In this document: positions 57,084-64,000 of the stretch, one piece after another | Numbering within the stretch: the stretch's first letter is position 1 | Layout: each line of letters starts with the position of its first letter | DNA from: Ceratopteris richardii | Taxonomy: Eukaryota; Streptophyta; Polypodiopsida; Polypodiales; Pteridaceae | Assembly (NCBI GenBank): GCA_020310875.1 | Contig: MU260069.1 | Span: 84,501 to 148,500, forward strand | Direction: 5' to 3' | Length of the DNA: 64,000 nt | The notes under the pieces: generated by a model | What the model saw: only the letters and a program-made list of their open reading frames with translations | The model's database searches: none | What the model was told of the DNA's origin: nothing | Made by a program: the position numbers and the translations under genes

Positions 57084-57458
57084 TTTTTTTTTTTTTTTTT
57101 GAGACAACAGGAAAAGAGAGTAAATTAAGTAATAAAAGTACAAAGTGCACAGGGAAGCAGTGATCCCAAAAGGCAGAGGTTACAAGTTGAGGACCATGAT
57201 GAATCTATCACTGGAGTAACAATCCAGAAGAGAATCTCTCCACTTACAGGGAGGAAGGGACTTGATAATAACACTTTGATCCTGGGGGCCCTGTTTGATA
57301 GACAAAAGACTCTGCATACCAGAGAGATACAAAGCTTTTCTAAGGGAGAACATGTAGTTCTTTTTATCACTTTTGAAGAGGGCTTGGTTTCTACTAATCC
57401 ATATGTGCCACAGGATGTGACCCCTCCATAAGTGCCATAGAACTAGATCTAATTTGTT
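57084..57458 (-). mobile_element. Old LINE fragment, 3' end
   Basis: On the plus strand it begins with 17 T (57084-57100), the poly(A) tail of a minus-strand LINE. The adjacent minus-strand sequence encodes LWHLWRGHILWHIWISRNQ and SLRKALYLSGMQSL, matching the C-terminal W-x-IW-x2-R region of plant LINE ORF2. It is interrupted at 57458 by the younger LINE and continues at 62643. Confidence 0.75.
57442..57458. repeat. LINE target-site duplication, left
   Basis: 17-bp ACTAGATCTAATTTGTT adjoining the poly(A)-end of the young LINE; identical to 62643-62659. Confidence 0.93.
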
Positions 57459-57604
57459 TTTTTTTTTTTTTAATATAAAGGAAGTTCGGCAATAGCCTAC
57501 TCTCCCGGACTTGAATTAAATTAAGAAAAAAAGGTACAGAAGAAGGGGGCTAGTGCCCACGGGACCCCCCAAATCCCACAAGGCAGGGGAAGCTTGATTG
57601 AATC

Positions 57605-60600
57605 CTAGGTTGCATTACAAAGAAGGTTAATCACCCTCTCATCGCCCTCATGTGGGGCCCACTTGGGTTTGAGCTTGTTGTTGATCAATAGGAGGACTTG
57701 GTGGTGCCTGAAGGGGGGGGATTTCTTACTGTTAACAATCCTTTTGCCAAGGAGGAACAGAGATTTCTCAATCGACCATACCCTGGGGGGGTCGCCGAAG
57801 TTGAGAGCACACCTCTCCCGCCAAATTTTCCATAGGGCTTCCCCTCTGATGGCGTTCCAGAGAGGCGCAGAGCAGCCGATCGCTTCTCCCAAAAGAACTT
57901 GTTTCCAACTAAGTTGTTTTTGAAGTCTGATTTTCATTCCAACCGTCTGCCAGATTCTGTGGGAGTTGGGGCAAGTAAGGAAGATGTGTGGGACATCTTC
58001 GATAGCACGGTGGCAGCGTTTGCACCAAGGGGGGAACCCACAAAGCTTGCTAGCCTTATGGTTGGTCCAGATTCCTCGATGAAGAATTTGCCATAAGAGG
58101 ACCGATTTCTTAGTCTCTATTAGGGGGTGCCAGATACCCATGAATTTCATGTCCCACCGAAGCCGCGTCCAGGACAGGCACCACTTCTTGTTGAGGCTGA
58201 TCTGGAGGTCAGCGGTTTCTTTGATGTTCGGGATTTTGAGTAGGCTATTTCCATTGTGCCATTTGAGGCCGAGCGGGTTCGGTGTGTCGTTTCCCATGAG
58301 AAGGCGAGTCTTGTGGCGATCCCAAGCGAGGCATCTGCTTTGCAAAGTGATCCATTCTTCGTAGGAGATGTTTATGCGAGGGTCGATATCCTCGAAGTTG
58401 ATCCAGCTGTTGGTGTCATGTTTCCAGAGGTGTTTCCATTTTCTGAATCCTTTGTTCCATAACTTCTTGGCATTGTGAATGTTCCACGACTCCACACTCC
58501 GGATGCCATGAATCGGAAACCAGATAGAGTCGTTTTGTCTGATTCCGGCCGCCCACTTCCAGTCTTCACTAATTCTTGTGAAGCTTTTGACTTTATTCCA
58601 GCCCTTCCAAAGGGAGCACACGAGATTGGAGCCTTTCAGGAAGACCGGTATCGGGGAGAATAGCAGGGTCATGATATCAAGATTCTTCCAGTTCGGGGAC
58701 CCCGTGAGGGCCAACTCGTTCTTGTTTCTGAAGATCAGCTTGGCCCACGAGGCCTCCCTATTGCACCAAGCCTTAATCATCCATTTGGCTGCCAGTTTGT
58801 TAGCCATGCTCCCAATGTCCAGGATACCAAGCCCCCCGTTATCTCTAGGGCTGGTGCAGATGGCCCATTTGATTTTAGGCACCCCCCTCCTGTTATGATC
58901 ACCCGTCCAAAGAAAGTTTCTGCAGATGCTATTCAGTTTGGACAGGCCTTGCTCATTCGGTCTCCAACAAGAAAGGAAATAGATGGTAGACGAGAGGAGG
59001 AACGTGTTGATAACCATCGCACGACCAGCGAGATTGATTTGCATGCCTCTCCAGTAATTAAGCTTGTTTTCAAGTTTGGCCAGCACCCAGTTCCATCGCT
59101 GCTCCATAGAGACGTCAAACCCCAAGGGGATTCCGAGCAGCCTAAAGACTTGGCCCTGTGGAATGACTTGACAGCCTTGATCAATGAGAATGCCAGGTTG
59201 TTGTCCCACAATAGCCCTAAAGGCGGTCTTATTGTGGTTGATTTTGGATCCAGAGGCCTCACAAAAGGTATCAAGACACCTCCAGAAAGTCTCCAGGCTG
59301 GTATTATCATTGTGAACGAACGCGTTCATATCGTCGGCAAAAAGTCTCATTATGATTTGACTGTGGTCGTGAGGCAGCCGGAGGCCTTTGATATTGCCAG
59401 CCTCCACCTGCTGAGCCACAAGTCCGCTCAGCCCCTCAGTGGCGATGGCAAAGAGAAGGGGAGCAAGAGGGCACCCTTGTCTAATTGATCTTTTAAGAAG
59501 GATCGCCTTCAAAAGTTTGCCGTTAACGTTAATTTGGGTCGTTGTGTTACCGAGAAGGGTCGCGATCATCTTGGTGAATTTCTGACTACATCCGAGATCT
59601 TGGAGCGACTGCAGAATATAGTCCCATTCTAGCCTATCGTAGGCTTTGTCAAAGTCGATCTTGAGGAAAACCACATCTTGATTAGACTCATTTGCAAATT
59701 GAATACCTTCCCAAATATCCATAATGGTTTCCAGGATGGACCTGCCTTTGATGAAGCCTTTTTGGTCCTCACAAAGCCAAGATCTCAGGTGGGACGAGAG
59801 TCTGTTGGCAATGACTTTGGCGACGATCTTGTATCCTGTTTGGAGCATCGTAATAGGCCGCCAGTTCTCGATTCTGGTTTTTTCCCCCTTCTTGTGAATC
59901 AGCTTGATAATTCCATTATTTAGACAAGAAGGAAGAGCACCAAACTTTAGCGCTTCTTGCCAAACCAACCGAAGGGGGGTGGCAATCACCAGCTTGAAGG
60001 ATTTAAAGAACTCGTTAGTGAGTCCGTCGGGTCCTGGGCTTTTACCGAGGGGGAGGGCATCAATGACCGCAATGATTTCTGATTCGGAGATAGGGGCATG
60101 AAGCAGGGAGTGGAGGTTGAGTGGAATTCTCCGGGGTGAAGCCCTAGAGATGGCAGCCATGCAGTCCCTTCTATGGTGGGATAGGGGGTTCGAGGTTCCC
60201 AGGAGTCTCGTGAAGTGCCCTTCGATGATGCTAAAATTATCTTCTTCCGAGTTGCATACATTGCCATGTGAGTCTAGCAGTAGGGGAATCACCTCTCTGT
60301 TGTGTTTCCTTTTAAGGATACTGCACATCTCTTTGGTGGGTCTGTCGGCTTTGCCAGCCCACCACTCCTTGAAGAAGATTTGCAAGTTATTCCTTTGTAT
60401 TTCTTCCTCGTATCTCAACGCAGCTCTGATTTTTCGGAGACCTTTATGGGCTTGGTGTTTTCCTTTGTTCACTTCCTCCTCGAGCCGCCAGAGTCTGTGG
60501 TAGAGAGCTTCCCTACGAGCCCGCCGCACTGTCTCGAGCATCTTCTTAGTTCTGATCATGATCTTGCGAGACTTGTCGACCGCACTTCTCCAGCACTTGG

Positions 60601-61429
60601 CTGGGGCCAGGCCAGAGGCAAACGCCACCTTCCACACATCAGCAATCTCTTGATGGACGGAGGGGAGAGAGAAGGTGGAAGCGTTGGCATGGAACCACGG
60701 AGCCTTGTGGGTCCTGTTGGCAGGTTGAAAAGTGATAACGATCGGGTAATGGTCAGAGATAGTGAGGTCAGTGCGTTGCATGATGGTAGGGTGGCCCCAT
60801 TGATGAGTAAGGTTCTGAGAGATGTAGCACCTATCAAGTCTAGCTTTTCTCAGATCCTCGCCCGCTTGGAGGTTTGACCAAGAAAAGCCCTTCGAGTCTT
60901 TGAATTCAACCAGATCCAAATGGAGTTTGGTCATGTCCCACGTTTCTTTCTCCCGACTGTCGATGACCCTGCCCTTGCCCATCCATCTGTCCATAGGGTC
61001 CTCCACCATGTTGAAGTCTCCACATATAAGCACGTTATGGGGAAGCAAAACCAAAGAAGCCCAAGTGTTCAGCCTCTCCAAATCCCCGTTAGGGGCGTAC
61101 AAAGAAACCATAGTAACACAGAGGGGAGCACCAAAAGAAACCGCAATCCAGCGGTGATTTACATCTTCAATGGAGTTCTCAAGCTTTTCAAACCAGAGTT
61201 GTTTAACACCGATAACCGTTCCTCCAGACCCCCACTGGTGCTTCGTTGGGATCCACACATGGGCCGAGGAAACCTGTCTGAGTCGTTTCTGGAGGTCTTC
61301 TCCGTCAATTTTAATCTCTTGAATACATATAAAGTCTGGGTTTAAGCTAATGTCGCGGAGCCATTGGCCAATGATGGCCGCTCTTGAGGGGTCGGTTAGC
61401 CCTCTAGCATTTAGCGAGATGACAATCAT
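57605..61429 (-). CDS. LINE ORF2: endonuclease and reverse transcriptase
   Basis: Uninterrupted 1274-codon ORF. Residues 1-225 are an apurinic-type endonuclease with all key motifs: SLNARGL, FICIQEIK, SLYAPN, ICGDFNM, ARLDRCYIS and SDHYPIVI. RT follows from about 430: LPLGKSPGPDGL, WRPITML, QKGFIKGRS, LKIDFDKAYDRLEW, RQGCPLAPLLF and the catalytic LFADDM. The C-terminal part has a zinc-finger-like WCKRCHRAIEDVPHIFLTC and the W-x2-IWRERC pattern. It nicks target DNA and copies its own RNA at the nick (target-primed reverse transcription). No stop, frameshift or missing catalytic residue was noticed. Start at 61429 is the first ATG before SLNARG and lies 88 nt after ORF1. Confidence 0.95.
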   Translation of the reverse strand: MIVISLNARGLTDPSRAAIIGQWLRDISLNPDFICIQEIKIDGEDLQKRLRQVSSAHVWIPTKHQWGSGGTVIGVKQLWFEKLENSIEDVNHRWIAVSFGAPLCVTMVSLYAPNGDLERLNTWASLVLLPHNVLICGDFNMVEDPMDRWMGKGRVIDSREKETWDMTKLHLDLVEFKDSKGFSWSNLQAGEDLRKARLDRCYISQNLTHQWGHPTIMQRTDLTISDHYPIVITFQPANRTHKAPWFHANASTFSLPSVHQEIADVWKVAFASGLAPAKCWRSAVDKSRKIMIRTKKMLETVRRARREALYHRLWRLEEEVNKGKHQAHKGLRKIRAALRYEEEIQRNNLQIFFKEWWAGKADRPTKEMCSILKRKHNREVIPLLLDSHGNVCNSEEDNFSIIEGHFTRLLGTSNPLSHHRRDCMAAISRASPRRIPLNLHSLLHAPISESEIIAVIDALPLGKSPGPDGLTNEFFKSFKLVIATPLRLVWQEALKFGALPSCLNNGIIKLIHKKGEKTRIENWRPITMLQTGYKIVAKVIANRLSSHLRSWLCEDQKGFIKGRSILETIMDIWEGIQFANESNQDVVFLKIDFDKAYDRLEWDYILQSLQDLGCSQKFTKMIATLLGNTTTQINVNGKLLKAILLKRSIRQGCPLAPLLFAIATEGLSGLVAQQVEAGNIKGLRLPHDHSQIIMRLFADDMNAFVHNDNTSLETFWRCLDTFCEASGSKINHNKTAFRAIVGQQPGILIDQGCQVIPQGQVFRLLGIPLGFDVSMEQRWNWVLAKLENKLNYWRGMQINLAGRAMVINTFLLSSTIYFLSCWRPNEQGLSKLNSICRNFLWTGDHNRRGVPKIKWAICTSPRDNGGLGILDIGSMANKLAAKWMIKAWCNREASWAKLIFRNKNELALTGSPNWKNLDIMTLLFSPIPVFLKGSNLVCSLWKGWNKVKSFTRISEDWKWAAGIRQNDSIWFPIHGIRSVESWNIHNAKKLWNKGFRKWKHLWKHDTNSWINFEDIDPRINISYEEWITLQSRCLAWDRHKTRLLMGNDTPNPLGLKWHNGNSLLKIPNIKETADLQISLNKKWCLSWTRLRWDMKFMGIWHPLIETKKSVLLWQILHRGIWTNHKASKLCGFPPWCKRCHRAIEDVPHIFLTCPNSHRIWQTVGMKIRLQKQLSWKQVLLGEAIGCSAPLWNAIRGEALWKIWRERCALNFGDPPRVWSIEKSLFLLGKRIVNSKKSPPFRHHQVLLLINNKLKPKWAPHEGDERVINLLCNAT

Positions 61430-61517
61430 TTTTGTATTGATCCCTCTTTGCGGGAGGGAGCCTTGTCCTTTCTTCTCTTGGCTTCATCTTTCTTTTTCGC
61501 TGGGATCTGATCCCGAC

Positions 61518-62642
61518 TTAGAAATCGGTTCTTGTGGGGCTTTTCCAGGGTAACTCCATAGGCTGTTTTCCTTTGCGGGGTGCCCCTTGCTGGGGAGAAT
61601 TGGGTCCCGTGCTCGGCACCGTTTCCGGGATCGTCGATCCAATGATGGAACTTTCGCTATCCATGTTGTCTTCATTACTGGTGGTGAAGCCATCTTCTTT
61701 GCTTGTAGTGTAGCCCTCCTGGGGGGTTTCTTTGTTGTCAGGGATCTCTAGGGCTTCGTCGAGGTTGTCCACCTCGGGTGGCTTTCCGCCTGGGTAGTCG
61801 AGCTCGTTGATCTCCTTTCCAAGATTGCAAAACAAATTGTTGTGGGGGGTAATTGGCAGGTTGTTCCTCTCACCGTTGGCCCTCGGGCTTCTTTTCCTTC
61901 TTCTTCTAACTTCAGTAAAGCCATTGGCATTGGCTTGCGGATTGAGGAGGCCCTTGCCTTCCCCTTCCTTGGTCGAGTGGGTCAAATCGCCAAAATTGTC
62001 TTGAGCAGTTTTGGGGGCTTCTTGAGATCGTTTGTTTTTTTGTTTGAGAGGGCAGTCTTTAATCCTGTGACCTTGCTGGCCACAACGAAAGCAAGCATTG
62101 GGGAGGTTTTTGTAGGTGATATCCTGCTCCCAAACATCTCCTTCACCCATGTCCACTTTGATCGTTGGTGGAAGCGGCGAACTGAGGTCGGCCTCGACGC
62201 AGATTTGTGGGTGCCATCTAGCATTGAACGAGTGTCTTGCACCCTCATAGATGAGACCACCAATGTCTTCTCGTGAAGCCAACGGCTTGCCGATAGGAGA
62301 GACAATGTCCCACACGAAGTTGTACAAGAAGTATGGGAGGTTAGGGAGCTCAACCCAAAGAGGGTACCGAAGTGATTTCGATTTGTCGGGAGTAAAGTCC
62401 GGGGACCATCTGAAAAGGCACAGGGTCGCCCGACCAAGCTGCCAGGTGCCAACGCTTAGGGCTTGGAACGCCATCTCTTCGTTTTCAAAGACTAGCAGCA
62501 TGTGGTTTGCTGGTAAGAGCTGACATTTGCTGACAATTAGTCCGCGAGGGAACCACTCTTTTCGAAGCCATTGTCGCACGATTTCGAGCGGGGGTCTAGG
62601 GCCAAACACTTGGCCGACGAGGCAAACTTTCTTGAGCTCCTC
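61518..62642 (-). CDS. LINE ORF1: RNA-binding protein, 5'-truncated
   Basis: Open from the truncation point 62642 to the stop at 61518 (about 374 codons; no native start). The N-terminal part fits the DUF4283-type domain of plant LINE ORF1 (FPRGLIVSKCQLLPAN, WQLGRATLCLFRWSPDF, PLWVELPNLPYFLYN). A CCHC knuckle, CFRCGQQGHRIKDC, lies at about residues 201-214. The C-terminal half is Lys/Asn/Pro-rich and acidic. It would bind element RNA and form the nucleoprotein particle. Missing only the first residues, lost by incomplete reverse transcription. Confidence 0.88.
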   Translation of the reverse strand, partial: EELKKVCLVGQVFGPRPPLEIVRQWLRKEWFPRGLIVSKCQLLPANHMLLVFENEEMAFQALSVGTWQLGRATLCLFRWSPDFTPDKSKSLRYPLWVELPNLPYFLYNFVWDIVSPIGKPLASREDIGGLIYEGARHSFNARWHPQICVEADLSSPLPPTIKVDMGEGDVWEQDITYKNLPNACFRCGQQGHRIKDCPLKQKNKRSQEAPKTAQDNFGDLTHSTKEGEGKGLLNPQANANGFTEVRRRRKRSPRANGERNNLPITPHNNLFCNLGKEINELDYPGGKPPEVDNLDEALEIPDNKETPQEGYTTSKEDGFTTSNEDNMDSESSIIGSTIPETVPSTGPNSPQQGAPRKGKQPMELPWKSPTRTDF

Positions 62643-62756
62643 ACTAGATCTAATTTGTTACAACAACCGAGAATGATCTCTTTAAAACCAAGTTGGGGAA
62701 GCTTTTTGAAGGCCAGGATAGGATCCAACATTTCTTGTCTTCCCAAGCTCTAGGAT
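62643..62756 (-). mobile_element. Old LINE fragment, continued
   Basis: Begins with the right copy of the 17-bp duplication. Minus-strand sequence encodes QEMLDPILAFKKLPQLGFK and IILGCCNKLDLV, in frame with the WHLWRGHI part at 57.4 kb once the young LINE and one copy of the repeat are left out. Confidence 0.65.
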
Positions 62757-63320
62757 CTAAATTTGAGCCCCCAAATCTTGGAGCCTCATAAACAACGTGA
62801 AACATATGGGTAGTGTAGTTGTAAAGAAATAGTGGCTTATGTCATAATCTTTCTTGCCTAATCCTTCGGCATGGCAGATACTGCACCATCAAAATAGGAG
62901 TTAAATTTTAAATACAAATAGGAATGATAACATGGAAATGGTGGGTTCCAAACTTGAATTTATTCAGCTCACTTGGACGGTTTGTGCATAATTGTTTATC
63001 TCATTTTAAACCACATTATCAAGGATCATATATTTCTCATGAGTACCACCACTCTATTGTGGCACACTCAAGGCACTAAGTGCCTCCATCTTTGTACATC
63101 GAGAATATAAGAAGAAGACTCTTTTGTGTGCGCAGGTGTGGGTTGGAGGTTAGTTTAAGCCCACCCACCAAACTCTATCCAAGTGTCTAAGCCTACTCTA
63201 AGGCTCCATTGGTGTACAAAGGGGCTAATCTAAGCCCTCTCCTCTTGTGTCAACTTATCTTGGTGTTGTACAAGTGCAGAGCTACTCTAAGCCCCCCCGC
63301 CCTCCCCAAGAATTTTAAGT
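62757..63320 (+). repeat. Probable copia 5' LTR (window-end element)
   Basis: Non-coding DNA ahead of a copia gag. A TATAA lies at 63106-63110, followed by a region with recurring CTAAGCC motifs (about 63160-63290). A candidate primer site follows. The LTR start is unknown because the other LTR is outside the window; the first part may be unrelated flank. Confidence 0.45.
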
Positions 63321-63321
63321 G

Positions 63322-63333
63322 TGGTATCCAGTT
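63322..63333 (+). other. Candidate degenerate primer-binding site
   Basis: TGGTATCCAGTT shares its first seven bases with the initiator tRNA-Met site TGGTATCAGAGC. Weak, supported only by its place before gag. Confidence 0.35.
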
Positions 63334-63412
63334 GTTCATTTCAAGCTTTGCAATTATTTTGAAGCGGTGTATCTGATAGTGTTTCTAAACACTTTATCCT
63401 CAAAGCTTTGTA

Positions 63413-64000
63413 ATGACCAAAAGTGAAGGTAGCTCATCATCTATGGCTAACTTCTTACCCTCTTTCACCCCTATTTTTATGCCTAAGGATGAACGCCTCA
63501 ATGGATAAAATTACAATCTATGGAAAGATGTCATGCATGCTTATCTCTACACAAATCTTCTTCATGAGGTAGTAGATGGGTCAAACCCGGAACCCAATAG
63601 GGATACCAACTTAGACGATTGGCATGTGTGGAACGTCAAGGACAAAAGAGCTTTAGGTCAGCTGTTACTTGCCTGCGACGAACTAACGAAAGGACATATC
63701 AGGGCCTACAAGACATCCAAGGATGCTTGGGATAAGTTAGCCGCTTTGTATGAAGACAAAACCCCTTCGAAGATATATGCCTTAGATGTCGAGTTTCATA
63801 ATTTGACAATTAGGCCACACGACACAATTACCAAGATCATAGCCCAATTTGAGGATTACGAGCGTAAATTAGCACTATGTGGTAGGCAGATCTCTAGTGA
63901 AGACATGGCCATTAGACTTCTTAACAAGTTACCTAAGTCATATGAGACATTTGTCATAACTTTGTATGATCGCGGCCAAGTATTATCTTGGGAAGAGGTT
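63413..64000 (+). pseudogene. gag: Copia gag, partial (runs off the window)
   Basis: ATG at 63413 opens MTKSEGSSSSMANFLPSF, then MPKDERLNG, a TAA at 63506-63508, and NYNLWKDVMHAYL, the usual N-terminus of copia Gag (LNG-NY-W). It continues without further stops through WNVKDKRALGQLLLACDEL, KLAALYEDKTPSKI, FEDYERKLALCGRQISSED and LLNKLPKSYETFVITL to the window end. One stop is the only lesion seen; pol, if present, lies beyond 64000. Same family as the remnant at 25.3 kb. Confidence 0.85.

Larger units (their letters stand above)
57459..62642 (-). mobile_element. Young LINE (L1-type), 5'-truncated, with perfect target duplication
   Basis: Minus-strand non-LTR retrotransposon: ORF1 (cut at its 5' end), 88-nt gap, full ORF2, about 145-nt 3' UTR and a poly(A) tail (T run at 57457-57471). 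ACTAGATCTAATTTGTT occurs at 57442-57458 and again at 62643-62659, a perfect 17-bp target-site duplication. Both ORFs are open, so the insertion is recent. Confidence 0.93.

Noticed and set aside
58933-61345. Plus-strand frames of 80-197 codons opposite LINE ORF2
   Set aside because: Antisense shadows of a clear coding sequence on the minus strand.
63413-64000. An intact host gene at the window end
   Set aside because: LNG-NYNLW and the FEDYERKLALCG order are copia Gag features, and the frame has a stop at 63506.

Overview
This is repeat-rich, AT-rich plant DNA with almost no host gene content. Three observations point to a land plant: Ty3/gypsy elements of the Athila/Tat-like (non-chromodomain) type, Ty1/copia elements primed by initiator tRNA-Met, and a primer-binding site matching plant tRNA-Trp. 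The depth of nesting suggests a very large genome such as a gymnosperm or fern. That last step is inference, and I cannot name the species.

Layout. 1-6484 is the 3' part of a Ty3/gypsy element. Its pol is damaged (stop in protease, deletion in integrase) but it is followed by an intact ~700-codon additional ORF with a long coiled coil. At 6485-16670 a complete, very young 10.2-kb LTR element sits inside the tail of that element. It has 3.02-kb LTRs differing at about six places, a tRNA-Trp primer site, a polypurine tract, a 4-bp target duplication and one 990-codon Gag-like ORF with no protease, reverse transcriptase or integrase (TR-GAG/LARD type). 17.6-19.5 kb is a large TG/TA array followed by a CT tract. 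19.5-25.2 kb is a decayed second Ty3/gypsy element with two consecutive H2C2-like zinc modules before the integrase core. 25.3-29.8 kb holds decayed copia remnants and unrecognised DNA.

29772-51668 is a nested copia cluster. Element A (LTRs at 29772-30857 and 50580-51668) is split by element B (from 32920). B is split inside its RNase H by element C (38005-44312, with a CTAAG target duplication). A minus-strand element D (44884-49201) lies in B's 3' LTR. D's 5' end, the rest of B's LTR and the integrase/RT junction of A are all missing at one breakpoint near 49201, which a single deletion would explain.

51.7-56.1 kb carries another decayed copia integrase and a minus-strand copia 3' end. At 56126-56386 a short reading frame resembles the hydrophobic hairpin of oleosins and is the only host-like coding sequence seen. 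57084-62756 is an old LINE fragment carrying a younger minus-strand LINE (57459-62642) with a fully open 1274-codon ORF2, a 5'-truncated but open ORF1, a poly(A) tail and a perfect 17-bp target duplication. The window ends in the LTR and gag of another copia element, related to the gag remnant at 25.3 kb.

The most noteworthy items are the young gag-only element, the intact additional ORF behind a broken pol, the intact LINE, the ordered nest at 30-52 kb, and the oleosin-like fragment.
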